In this document: piece by piece, positions 1 through 10,559 of the stretch
Layout: each line of letters begins with the position of its first letter
Position numbering within the stretch: the first letter of the stretch is position 1
Assembly: GCF_033807715.1 (NCBI RefSeq)
Contig: NC_084590.1
Coordinates: 38,328,005-38,392,004 of the forward strand
Direction: 5' to 3'
From: Cololabis saira
Taxonomy: Eukaryota > Chordata > Actinopteri > Beloniformes > Belonidae
Length of the DNA: 64,000 nucleotides
Notes under the pieces: model-generated
The model's input: only the letters and a program-made list of their open reading frames with translations
The model's database searches: none
What the model was told of the DNA's origin: nothing
Position numbers and translations under genes: made by a program

Positions 1-160
1 ACAAAGCAGAGCTCCTTAATTTACCATGTTGAAATTGTTGCTAAAAGGATCAAAAGAGTTCCCTGCCAAGCGGAAGAAGGGTTTATATACTTAGTTTAAT
101 GGAGATGTTGACTCGAAGATTCTGCTTGCCTAATCAGTCTCCTCTCACCATAATCTCCAG

Positions 161-1495
161 GGCCATGCAGAAGAAGTACGCCACAGGCAGACCAGACCAG
201 AAGGATCTGAATGAAAACTTGGCAGCGACGCAGGGTCTCGCTCATATGATCATAGAGTGCAATCGTCTCTTTGAGGTAGAATCTGCCATGCTGCAAGAAT
301 TTCACGCCTGGATGCAATATCTGCTCCAGCTTATATTTGCATTGGGTCTAACCTAATTCCTTTTTTTTTTTATCCCCCACACCCACCAGATTCCTCATGA
401 GATGGTTTCTCAGTCGCGCAATTCCTACGTGGAGGCCGACTTGCATGCACCAACGATTGGTGAACTGTGCAAACAGCTAGAGGAAGATGATGGAACGTAC
501 CAAACACATATGGAGGGGAGACTTCAGAACCTGCTGAAAGAGGCTCGGGAAAAGTCCAAATCCTGGGTGTCGTGCAGCAGCTCCGACAACACGGAACTGA
601 ACTACAAGAAGGTCGGTGTTGAAAATCATGGAGCATGGATCTTAAGAGGGAGCGGTGGTGGCGTGAATGTTGACGTTTTGTACGACGTCCAGGTGGGAGA
701 TGGGAACCCTTTGAGACGTTGGAGAGTGTCCGTGGAGGTGGAGGCGCCGCCGTCCGTCGTGTTGAACCGGGTGCTGCGAGAGCGCCACCTGTGGGATATA
801 GACCTGCTCCAGTGGAAAGTATTGGAGACGCTGGACAAACGGACAGAGGTGTTTCAGTATGTCCTCAACAGCATGCCACCTCATCCCAGCAGGGACGTTG
901 TCATTCTCAGGTTAGTGGTGATAACGAACAAAACACTGAGAACATTTGATTATTTATTTTTAATAACTGGCTATAAGTGGGTTTTTTTTTTAGATACTCA
1001 AATGCATTTTTTTCCCCAAGGTCTTGGAGGACAGACTTGCCCAAAGGTGCTTGCTCCCTGGTTTCCGTGTCCATTGAGCATGAGGACTGTTCTCCTAAAG
1101 GAGGGGTACGAGCCATAGTCCTGGAGTCCAGCTATCTGCTTGAACCTTGTGGCTCAGGAAAGTCCAGACTTACTCACATCTGCAGAGTGGACATGAAGTA
1201 AGTCTTCAAAGAAACACATTTTAGGATTTCCCTACTAACTCCAAAAAAAACAACTTTTCTTATTTACTGAAAGAGACTTATTTATAAAAGAAACCTCGAT
1301 GATTATTCTGTATGAATTCAGCATTTCCAGGATCTGCATGAGATGCTTCTTATAAATGTTTACTGTTCTGACTTCAGGGGAAGGACTCCAGATTGGTACA
1401 ACAAAGCATTTGGTCATCTTTGTGCTGCAGAAGCTGCCCGAATCCGCAACTCCTTTCAGCCGCTAATCGCCGATGGCCCAGAGACCAAAATCTGA
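161..1495 (+). CDS. stard13: stard13, 3' exons (RhoGAP/START protein, partial)
   Basis: C-terminal part of a DLC-family Rho GTPase-activating protein with a lipid-binding START domain; family members inactivate RhoA/Cdc42 at focal adhesions and the cytoskeleton. Exons read 161-275, 390-611, 693-910, 1021-1197 and 1378-1495 (stop TGA 1493-1495), giving 282 residues; introns are 114, 81, 110 and 180 bp with GT-AG ends and splice phases that keep one frame. Diagnostic strings are LNENLAATQGLAHMI (end of the GAP region), PPSVVLNRVLRERHLWD, PHPSRD, LPKGACSLVS, EPCGSGKSRLTHICRVD and the terminal FQPLIADGPETKI. The tail matches my memory of STARD13/STARD8 rather than DLC1 itself; I choose stard13 because neurobeachin lies next door, as on human chromosome 13. 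The GAP catalytic arginine lies upstream of the window. Which teleost paralogue (13a/13b) is not decidable here. The 612-692 intron has no stop and could be retained. Confidence 0.88.
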
Positions 1496-1598
1496 AGTCT
1501 GTTCAGCTTTGACATCAAGATTGAGCCTTTGAGTCGCTGCTGACAGGCAGACACAAAAAAACATAAACAGGACCCCAGAACTTAAGCACAGTATATTG

Positions 1599-1602
<4 letters not shown>

Positions 1603-1637
<35 letters not shown>

Positions 1638-1666
1638 GTGTGTGCGTGCGTGCGTGCATGTGTGTG
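1603..1666. repeat. (TG)n microsatellite in stard13 3'UTR
   Basis: Alternating TG run interrupted by CG steps near its 3' side; it lies inside the inferred 3'UTR and so would be transcribed as a UG tract. Confidence 0.95.
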
Positions 1667-2300
1667 TTTTTTGTACAAATGCTCTGAATATAATTTCAAG
1701 CCTCTGTGTACTTGCACAATGACAAAAAGAGGATGTTTTATAGGTGCTGAGCATAATTATTCATTGGAAAATTAATCATCCTGCCAGTGTCCTTGACATT
1801 ATGATTTTATTTACCTATGATGTTGCTAAACTTATATGTCAGAATAATTATCTTTTAATAATATTATTGCGTTATTGCTACTATCATTTACAATGTCTAG
1901 GACATTCAAGCTCTTAAATGCTTCTGAGAAGCATGTATGTTATTCTTTTCAGATTTAAAGCTATAATTATTACGATGTACACTCAAGTGTCTGTATATAG
2001 ATGTGTGTGTGAATATGCTGCAAGTGAACACAAACTGTATATGTTGTACATATGTGAAGGGTAAAAGTGCATATGTTAATTTCCTATATATTGATTGTTT
2101 AACTGTGCCAACCATCCTCTAATACACATGGTACAAGATTGTAAGCTGGTTTTACTCTTCCTCAGTATTGACATTTTTGAAATGGGTGTAATTTTATTAA
2201 ACTTTGACCTCCAGTGGTTGTGGAGTGACTTAAGGTCTGACTCGATCATACCTGCTTTAGGGTACTATATTATACAGTCAGGTACAAGAGACGTTTTTTA

Positions 2301-2306
2301 AATAAA
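2301..2306 (+). terminator. poly(A) signal AATAAA of stard13
   Basis: Canonical AATAAA about 800 bp past the stard13 stop codon, followed within 10 bp by an A-rich run. Likely the principal polyadenylation site; the cleavage point itself cannot be seen. Confidence 0.65.
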
Positions 2307-2847
2307 CTTAAAAAAAAAAATTAAACATTTTTGTGATGTTTTTAATTCATTTACAACATCGGGAATAAGTAAATATCCTGTGGCTGGCATCTGCCGTTCC
2401 TCGAAGAACACAGTATTTATCATGAACAGTCACATCTACAACACTGGAAACACTCAGGGTTGTGTGTGCAGCCTCCTCCTGTTTACTCTGTACTCCTGAA
2501 CTCACAGGGGGAAACTTCCATTATCAGGTTTGTTAACAGCACCGTCATTTCAGGAGTTAAAAGCAATGATTGCACTTCATATTGAGTGGGAATCAACTAT
2601 TTTGTTCTGGAAAAATGGACAAAGATACGCACATCTGCACATTTCTGGAGCATATTTGAAATATTTAAACTTTCAGATAATCGCTATAAATGAGAGATCA
2701 TCTGAGATATCCATTATGGTAAATTCTCAGTGTTGGTTTAAATAACAATGATACAATTTTTAATTAAATCCATTGATCTATTCGCTCTCTCAGGCAATAC
2801 ATGACTACGGTGACGCACAACGACCTTCTCTTTGCTCTGGTGTTAGA

Positions 2848-2861
2848 GCGACCTCTGCTGG
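2848..2861 (-). promoter_or_regulatory. CTCF-like motif
   Basis: GCGACCTCTGCTGG matches the reverse complement of the CTCF core CCASYAGRKGGCRS at 13 of 14 positions. It lies about 550 bp past the stard13 poly(A) signal. A motif match only; binding is not shown. Confidence 0.45.
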
Positions 2862-3031
2862 CCACTTGAGGGAGACATGATTGCAGTTGTCCACAAGTAA
2901 AGAGTTTCATCATTTTCTTCTTGAAAGCGATTCCGTAGTTACCACTGGGTCTCTGTTCTGGCCTTAGGCCTTTGTCTTATAAATTCATAGTAAGTGAAAA
3001 ACTCCTGAGCCTGGTTGACCGGCGTTTTTGT

Positions 3032-3045
3032 CCACTAGAAGGCTC
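3032..3045 (+). promoter_or_regulatory. CTCF-like motif, weaker
   Basis: CCACTAGAAGGCTC matches the CTCF core at about 12 of 14 positions, in the orientation opposite to the motif 180 bp upstream, so the pair is divergent. Confidence 0.3.
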
Positions 3046-3357
3046 TTTCTTATCAATTGTTTACACTGTAGAAACATTTAATCTCCTCTGAAGACATTAC
3101 ATTGTTTTTGTTTTTGTTTTTCCACATGTGTTTGAGTGATTTTATATGGTACAAGCTAATATTATAATGGGGGGAAATGTGCATGGCCATTGCAGTTACA
3201 CTGTTGCAGTATTTACTTCAGTATTGAGAGATGTACAACAAAATGCTCCTATTTGACCTTAGCTTTAAGATACATTCATGACTTTAAAATTATTTTTATT
3301 TGGAATTTTGTTAAATTGAAATTGTTGAGATTAAAACATGAAGACATTTCAATGGAT

Positions 3358-3358
<1 letters not shown>

Positions 3359-3395
<37 letters not shown>
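3359..3395. repeat. (TA)n microsatellite
   Basis: Uninterrupted TA dinucleotides, about 17 units, in intergenic AT-rich DNA. Confidence 0.95.
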
Positions 3396-3398
<3 letters not shown>

Positions 3399-5459
3399 AG
3401 GTAGAGAGAGTTTATAGTTATGTTACTGCTATTTTTCTTTTTATTATTTTGGTATTTTTTTCTCTTGCTGCTTTTGTAACACAAAAATGTCTCCACTGTG
3501 AGATGAATAAATACATTTTTATTCTAATTCTTACTAACCAAAAACCAAAAAAACAAGATGATGAGATTCTGTTCTGTAACACCCAACACAATTTGTCACT
3601 ACATAAAAAAATGACAAATATTTGAGTTTAGTCCTTGATTCTGAATGCATCAATGATTTGATGCAGTTCACTGGCAGCGTTCCATATTCTGACCTGATGA
3701 GAGAACAATAAGCTTCTTAATAGTAATACAGTGGCACATTTGATAAACAAAATTACACAAGAGAAGACTAATTTCTTTATACTAATTTCAATACAGACTC
3801 TAGGTTACCATTATAATTTTGCTTTTAGCAATTCAAGTATATAAAACTGCAAGAAACCCTTAAAATGCATAAGACCACAGTGAATTACAAATACAACATT
3901 ACAAGATGTTATTTATACGAGAAGCTCAAATAAGCAGAACATCAAATATTAACTGCAAAATAAATCAGGCTTCAAAGCTTGACATCCCTTTGACGTGTTC
4001 TTAAACCATGCTGACACAGATCGACTTAACAAGGTCATTAAATGCATACTCAGCTTCCGGCAGCGAGTGGGAATGATGGACAGGATTGTCAGTCTCCTTT
4101 TATGTAACAAGCCTTCTCAAAGTTAAAAGAAACATTTTACACAATTTTTTTTCAGAAATCTGCATCATTTCTTGATGTCTTAGTGGGATGCTTATGTTTT
4201 TGTTTGTTTCAGTCTAAATACCAGCTGACACAGTTCCCTTTTCAATCACATCTTTCCATTTCTTCTCATAAGAGTCAGATAAACTACTCTGCTGCTGAAA
4301 AGTCCAGCAGGTTATGTCTCTCATTTCTGTAAAAAAATGTTAGATGAAGTCATGGTCATGGTCAGGGTGTGTAATTTCTGTCGTAATATTTTCTGAATAA
4401 CTGCTGAAAACTTTTTTTATTTAACAACTCACCATTCTGGCTTTTCAAAACACCCCTAAAAAAAAAGCGGACAAAGAAAAATGGAACACTAAAAACGTAA
4501 ATAATGAAAAAGTAGAAACAGCTCAGGATTTTACGAGAGCTGGAATTCTTTGAGGTATGCTCTTCATTACAGGAAAAAAAAAGTTAGGTTACAACTTTCA
4601 TCTATCAGGTTTACAACTTTCATCAATCAGGTCACAACTTTCCCAGAGGTGACAGATCAGCTTTACAGCATGGAGCCACGGAGCCCACCTCCATTTCTAC
4701 CTTATACACAGTTGCATTGGATCATAACCGTTCATGTCAATATATCAATATGTCTTCTCTAAATAAAATATTTAATGTTCTGTTGATGTGGCAGAATACA
4801 CTTTTATCCAGAGCAATGATTTTATGATTCATTACTGACCCTACTTGTATTTGATGAAATGGAAAACGTGTCACTACGTAACACCAGTGACTACTTAAAT
4901 GCGCTTATTTCCTGCAGGTAATCATCTTTATTTGTGTTGTGCTTGAACATGAACCACACAAACAACCCAGAATCATCTCTTTGCCCAGTGCAGAGTCATG
5001 ATTCATCACATAATATCACATTCATCCAATCATCCACAGTCCATCTGTGCTTCTCATTCTGTTTTCCTCTATTTAAACGATGGTTCATGGTTGGATTTTA
5101 TGTAGACAAATAATTTCTCCTTCAGTATATTTCTTAGACAAGAATCACCATTACAAACACTGATCCCTGTTTCTTCTTTCTTTAATTTTGTATTTTCTGT
5201 TTTTGAGGCACTTGCTTTAAGGTTCTGTCCTGGTCGCTCCCTCGGTCCTTAAACCTGCGACTTTCCATTCTGTAACCTTCCATTTTGCCTGTACCAACTG
5301 TAAACGGTCCAAATGTTAGACACTGTTGCTGGGGAGCAACTAACATCTTTTCACCACAGCCTGTGTTGAATTACCTTCTTGAAGTCCTGTAATCCTTTCC
5401 ATTGCACAGCACAGTAGAAATTGGCTATGTCAGTCCTTCCGAACCACTAACTGTACTGG

Positions 5460-5870
5460 ACTTTAAAATTTAACATGCTCAGTGAACACTGTAAAGTCTG
5501 AGATGTAGGTCCCGGATTTCTTTCTTGCTTGCTTTCTTTTTTTATTTAACATTTCTCCCAGCAATACATGGTCTGACCTCAGGGAAACGTTGCTGGGATA
5601 CACACTCCTGGGAAAATTGGGAACTGCCTTGAAAGCTATCCATGTGTGAATAATCATCCCCACTGTGGAACGTTGAACTCCAAATCGTTTGGAAATTGAT
5701 TTCTAACCTTTTCCAGATTGATTTGCAGCAACCATTACTTCTCTAAGACCATTACTTACGTCTTTCTCTCGTGGCGTTGTGTTAACACTTACCTGACTGC
5801 TCCAGACCATCTCTGAGCTCTGCACACCTGCCAATGGCCTAAAAACATTACTGAAGCGTATTCTTAAATT
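5460..5870. mobile_element. decayed DNA-transposon-like interspersed repeat
   Basis: The stretch around the direct run GCAGCAACCATTACTTCTC followed by GTGGCGTTGTGTTAACAC resembles a repeat widely dispersed in fish genomes that I know from its DNA. No terminal repeats or reading frame can be defined, so superfamily and limits are open. Confidence 0.4.
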
Positions 5871-6245
5871 AAATACTTACCTGCTGTACTCTACTGCCAC
5901 CGGACCACCCGGACTGCAGCGACCTGTATCCTGGATCCACGGTCAGGGCGGCCGGGCAGCGCAGCGCGGTGCAGACAGGGGGCTGCAGACATAGTCCAGA
6001 GCCCAAAATTTCACTTGTCAGTACGACTCAAGGTGACAAAACTTACATATGATTTTTGAAAAGATCCACGTCTATAGATTATATTTTGGTATGATAACCC
6101 TTCCTGAGTGGCAGCTGTATCATAGTTATCAGCTCATGAAGTTACCCCTTCAAAAAATTACATTTAGCTGCTGGTGCATATGGTTTAGACTCATGTACAG
6201 GAAATCTGTCAATGTTTCACAATATTGCCTTTGGTATCATTTTAA

Positions 6246-6829
6246 AGGGGACCTTTGAAGCATTCATTCAAGTTAAGATGTGATACATTTCCCAAATCCT
6301 TATGCTCCTGTGAGTATTCCAGTTTTTGTATTTTGTGTCTCTGTTGTTCCTAGATGACACAGGGCTAAAAGTTGTCATTTAGGTGAAAATTGTGTAAAAA
6401 TGTACATTGTTTAGAGTTTAAAGAGCTGCAGTGACCTCTATGTTGGTCAGAAAGATTCACATCTTACCTTGAATGTGTCAGTGGTTGACATTTCCCCCAG
6501 TTTGAGTTTCTGTTTTGCCCCGCCTGTCTTCCATCTGCCCTGATTGTTCACAGCTGTGTCTCGTTACCCCGTTGTGTATATCTGGTCTTGTCTTTCCCTT
6601 GCTCCTTGTGGTTCCGTACTGTTTCCTTTCCTCCCTGTGTCCTGACAAGTTTTTGCTCTAGTTTTTTGATCCCTGTTCCTGTGTGAGTTTTGATCCTGCC
6701 AAGCAGCGCTTTTGGTTTTTGGTTTTTGTAAATAAACCCTTTTTTTTTGTTGAACTCCTGCCTTTCGCTCTCCTGCATCTGGGTCCTCACCACACCAGCC
6801 TGACAGAATGAATGCTTAAAAGGTCCCCT
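6246..6829. mobile_element. TTAA-flanked MITE inserted at the palindrome centre
   Basis: Ends AGGGGACCTTTGAAGC and GCTTAAAAGGTCCCCT are inverted and each is bordered by TTAA (6242-6245, 6830-6833), the piggyBac-type target signature. Without the solo LTR it is about 250 bp. Its termini resemble those of the 59155-59658 MITE. Alternative: it is the loop of the surrounding palindromic element and the TTAA is incidental. Confidence 0.55.
6476..6805 (+). mobile_element. solo LTR with 5-bp target duplication
   Basis: 330 bp starting TGTCAG and ending CTGACA, flanked by perfect GAATG duplications at 6471-6475 and 6806-6810, with an AATAAA at 6731-6736. These are the features of a retrotransposon (probably Ty3/Gypsy-like) LTR left after LTR-LTR recombination. 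The insertion splits an inverted-repeat arm whose halves rejoin when the LTR and one GAATG are removed. Confidence 0.85.
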
Positions 6830-6938
6830 TTAAAATGATACCAAACACAATATTGTGAAACATTGACAGATACCCTGTACATGAGTCTAAACCATACGAC
6901 GGAGTATTAGGGCCAAACAAAAAAACAAAAAAAGGAAA

Positions 6939-7070
6939 TTACGAGAATAAAGTCATAATGTAATGAGAATAAAGTCGTAAAATTACGAGAATAAAGTCAT
7001 AATATTACGAGAATAAAGTCGTAAAATTACGAGAATAAAGTCATAATATTACGAGAATAAAGTCGTAATA
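6939..7070 (-). repeat. 22-bp tandem array, left arm (6 units)
   Basis: Six units read GAGAATAAAGTCGTAA or GAGAATAAAGTCATAA; the middle units alternate between the two variants, a higher-order 44-bp period. Confidence 0.9.
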
Positions 7071-7165
7071 TATTATAAATATATAAATATAACTTCACAA
7101 GATGCTCAATATTCCTCATTTTAACACAGGGAGAAGAAGCTCTTCCTGTTAGAGTTCTCATAAAT

Positions 7166-7479
7166 TATATTCTCATAATATTACGACTTTATTCTCGCAA
7201 CATTACGACTTTATTCTCGTAATGTTACGACTTTATTCTCGTAATTTTACGACTTTATTCTCGTAATATTACGACTTTATTCTCATAATATTACGACTTT
7301 ATTCTATTACGACTTTATTCTCGTAATTTTACGACTTTATTCTCGTAATATTACGACTTTATTCTCGTAATATTACGACTTTATTCTATTACGACTTTAT
7401 TCTCGCAACATTACGACTTTATTCTCGTAATTTTACGACTTTATTCTCATTATATTATGACTTTATTCTCGTAATTTCC
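7166..7479 (+). repeat. 22-bp tandem array, right arm (about 14 units)
   Basis: About fourteen units with core TTACGACTTTATTCTC in the orientation opposite to the left arm. Two units are shortened by the same 6 bp, indicating that a variant was itself duplicated. Confidence 0.9.
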
Positions 7480-7729
7480 AATTTTTTTTGTCTTAGTTTG
7501 GCCCTAATAGGCTACTGGTAAAACCAGGATATGCACCAGCATCTAAAATGCAATTTTCTAAAGGGGGTGGGTAACTTCATGAGCTGATAACTATGATACA
7601 GCTGCCACTCAGGAAGGGTTATCATACAAAAATATCATCTATAGACGTGGATCTTTAAAAAAAATTATAGGCAAGTTTTGTCCCCTTGAGTGGCACTGGT
7701 GTCTGGTCTGGCCCATGTGGAATATCTAA

Positions 7730-8081
7730 CACCATGGACCAGCAGGGCTGCAGGCAGGGGGCGGCAACATGGCGGTGACCGCAGCAGCGGAGCGGAGACG
7801 CGCATCCAGGAGACGCGTTTCCTGCGTAAAAACACACACAGCTCCGTGTTGGCAGCGCAGGTCAGTCAGCCCTGTTAACGGGCTGGTACCGACAACACAC
7901 CAGAATCACTCAGCACAACTCCCCAGAGTGGATTTTACGGTCAGAGAGAGAGAGTGGACTCTTTTTTTGTGTGTTTTCTCCCCCCCTCCCCACCACCCCT
8001 CCATGCTCCAGAGCAGTGACTAAACACATCAGAGAGAAAGCGTTGGAAAAACCCCGGGGGAACCCTTCGGCTTGAGAGGAG
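7730..8081 (+). promoter_or_regulatory. nbea: nbea CpG-rich promoter / 5'UTR
   Basis: GC- and CpG-rich relative to its surroundings and continuous with the first coding exon. CAACATGGCGG at 7765-7775 resembles a YY1 element, which often lies just past start sites of CpG-island promoters. The same ATG (7769) opens an 84-codon upstream frame closing at 8021-8023, so if transcription starts before 7769 this would be a uORF. No TATA box seen; the start site is not determinable. Confidence 0.6.
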
Positions 8082-8357
8082 ATGGCAAGCCAGAGAGCGG
8101 TGCTGATGTCGGGCTCGCTGCAGCTCTCGGACCGCCAGCGTCCTCCGGGTCAGAGGAGAGCCGCATCCTCCGCTGCAGCCTCCGCGGACACGGTGATGAT
8201 GATGATGCCCGGCTCGGGCTCCGCGGTCCTCCCGGCTGGGATCATCAACCCTGCCTTCCCCATCCGGAATATAAAGATGAAATTTGCGGTTCTCATCGGA
8301 CTTATCCAGGTTGGAGAGGTTAGCAACCGGGATATTGTGGAAACGGTGCTGAATTTG
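8082..8357 (+). CDS. nbea: neurobeachin, first coding exon (partial gene)
   Basis: Neurobeachin is a very large BEACH-WD40 scaffold protein that binds PKA regulatory subunit and acts in post-Golgi membrane traffic and synapse function. The exon encodes 92 residues: MASQ start in a good Kozak context (G at -3 and +4), a low-complexity Ala/Ser/Met-rich stretch, then AGIINPAFPIRNIKMKFAVL and IGLIQVGEVSNRDIVETVLN, which match the conserved N-terminal armadillo-like region. It ends in frame after TTG at a strong donor (GTAAGA, 8358). The N-terminal 50 residues are divergent and poorly conserved in the family. The rest of the gene, including PH-BEACH and WD40, lies beyond the window. Which duplicate (nbeaa/nbeab) cannot be told. 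Confidence 0.9.
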
Positions 8358-10559
8358 GTAAGAACACATTTAATTTATAGTCTTTATTGTTAAAAAGCTA
8401 TAATGCATCGTGGATTCCTAAATTCGTAAAATATATTAAATAATAATATGCTTCGAGATTTTAATGAGTAAACATTCAGAAGTCACACAACCTGGGTTGA
8501 TGAATGAATGAATGAATGGGACATCGTATCTTCAACTTCAACAAAGTCCCATCCTCCCCGTGTTTCTATCAGTGATGATGAAGATATAAGAGATGATGAA
8601 GGATATAAGAGAACTCCACAGACTGCAAATGCACTTGTTCAAATGCCACTTTTCTTGAGACGATGTGTTTTGAAGGAGCGCAGGCAGGGGGCATCTGCTT
8701 TTATTCTGGGTGTGCAGGGATACATTATGCTCCGAAATCAGAGAACCCTAGACATGTTGGACCTAATGCTTCAAAAAGCTCCAAATCGTTGTGGTAATTG
8801 ATGATTTTAACAAACATGATGAATATTCAGAGAGTGTTCCGGTCCGGTGTCGGTGTGATGGTCTGGTGGTAGACTAATATTGACTCAGGCTGAGGCGATT
8901 TTAGATTAGTACCTTTGAAAAATTACAAAGTTCGTAATGAAGCCAAATTAATCTTTCAGTGCAATTTAACAGAAGTAAGAGGCAGATCATGTGTGCAGGA
9001 GCTGGCCTCTCCTTGTTAGTGCACTAGAGATTAATTACAACCTGTTCAAGCACAACAGAGACCCACTTTGTGGAGCAGAACAAATTATAGCCCTTGGCAT
9101 GTACAGACATGAGAGTATTACTGCAGGATCTGAAGTCACTGACACCTTGCCCCTTTCCACTTTGCAGTACTAATTTTAAGTTTTTTTTTTTCTCACTGGC
9201 AGTGAAAAAAAGATTCATAACCTGTAGATGGAAATATGCTTTTTTAAAAGCTGCATCAGATACTGACTTATAACCCTCCCTCGCCTCCCCCCACTGCAAC
9301 CCACCCAATTTGCTTTATTCTGCTCCACCTCTGCATGCTAACTTTTGCTTATAAGTGCTCTGTTTAAGTTATTTACCCATGCTCTTAAATGTAACGCCAC
9401 ATTAGACAGTCAGAACATGTAACTGCAGCAATCCTGAGACCAGATCACAGAATGATTGTCATTCTGTTCGCCTCGTCATCCAAATTACATCACAAATCTT
9501 CCATGACTACCTCCAGCTTTGGAAAACGGGAGGCGAAATAGTCATGGAGAAAAAAGAAAATCCAGCTGCTGGTTGAGATGAGGACATGATTTTTATTTAT
9601 TCATGTCCTAAATTCTCATAAGTGGAAGTTGTTTCTCATGCGTGGAGTATATCAAGAATCTGTGTCTCATGGAATCCAATTTGTGGATTGATGAAAAAAT
9701 GTTTCCTCGGTCTTCAAGTACCATTAGGTTGAATTTGTAGTTTGAGGATTTTTTTAAATGTTTTTTTTCCCCCTGATGTACAATGTACAGTCATCACTTA
9801 TTTTTTCTCCATAAGGCCAATGTTTGATTGATAACTTTTAGCTAAAATTAATCAGCCGATGACCTGTCAAGGGAATTGAGAGCCATATTAGTCAGGCTGG
9901 ATCTTCGTGATTAAAGGGAAGTATCTTTTGACGGATAAGTATGAGACTGGTCGGTAAACAAGATTGATTGAAATAAGGAAAGGTCTTTCATATTACATAT
10001 TTTCATCAAGATCTTGTCATAAAAGGAAACGAATGCTTCTCATGTGCTGTCAACAGTTCGTTGATCTGTACGGGTCAAAAAATGAATCATAAAATGATTG
10101 AAAATTTGAAGAAGTTCATAAAAACTAAATGCTGCATCAACACTCCATGTAGGAAGAAAGTGATCATTTAATAATCACAATCAGATTGTAATCTTAGAAG
10201 TTTAACTCAGTTGATGTTAATGCATGAAGATTAAGTATAGCTTTACTTTTTTTTTTAGAAGTATATTATGGTATTGTTTGTCTAGAAATATCACCACTAG
10301 ACTTCATTGGGATTTTTGATAGTTGTAGTTAACTTAAAACCCCAAATGGCATGATAAGAATTTGATGGAATAAATTAAAAAGACAACAAACAGAAACCCG
10401 AACCCAAGATATTTCTTGCTTTGTTCTTGTTTTTATGTCAATATACTTTCATTCTTGCATTCCAAACTTTCACAGCACTCTATGATAAACGTGGTACTTA
10501 AATACAGTAATATTTTGCAACTCAGGATATAAGACTATTACGCTTTTTTTTAGGCCTCC
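8358..10559. other. intron stretch, nothing assigned
   Basis: No repeat or exon recognised. An open frame at 8508-8801 has no recognisable domain. Poly-T tracts occur near 9182 and 10240. Confidence 0.5.

Larger units (their letters stand above)
1496..2322 (+). other. stard13: stard13 3' untranslated region
   Basis: AT-rich sequence without a sustained reading frame, running from the stop codon to an AATAAA signal and a downstream A-run. It contains a TG microsatellite. The 3' end is inferred from the signal only. Confidence 0.7.
2325..5459. other. stard13-nbea intergenic sequence, left part
   Basis: No exon recognised. Holds two CTCF-like motifs, a TA microsatellite, and near 4585-4640 two and a half copies of a ~24-bp direct repeat around TTACAACTTTCATC. 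The rest is AT-rich with nothing assignable by eye. Confidence 0.6.
6895..7520. mobile_element. element with inverted 22-bp repeat array
   Basis: Termini share TATTAGGGCCAAAC in inverted orientation. Inside are two opposed arrays of a 22-bp unit with core TTACGACTTTATTCTC. It interrupts the right arm of the larger palindrome; AAACCA occurs on both sides (6889-6894, 7521-7526), a possible target duplication. Similar arrays are common in fish genomes; superfamily not determined. Confidence 0.75.
6019..7698. mobile_element. palindromic (foldback) element, nested and invaded
   Basis: Left arm 6019-6243 and right arm 6832-6894 plus 7526-7698 are inverted copies; outer ends are CAGTACGACTCAAGG and its partner CCTTGAGTGGCACTG. 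The arms meet at a symmetric TCATT-TTAA-AATGA centre, now separated by a TTAA MITE, and the right arm is split by a second insertion. The CAG/CTG ends suggest a hAT-type foldback element, but no convincing 8-bp duplication is visible outside. Confidence 0.7.

Noticed and set aside
1..160. Reading frame open upstream of stard13 exon 161-275
   Set aside because: A pyrimidine-rich acceptor ending CTCCAG at 160 and the family's exon boundary place 1-160 in an intron.
6939..7479. Regularly spaced repeats resembling a CRISPR array
   Set aside because: Contiguous 22-bp tandem units without unique spacers, in a vertebrate genome.
8508..8801. 97-codon open frame just after nbea exon 1
   Set aside because: No recognisable domain or splice context, and it starts in a run of GAAT repeats. 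Treated as a chance frame.
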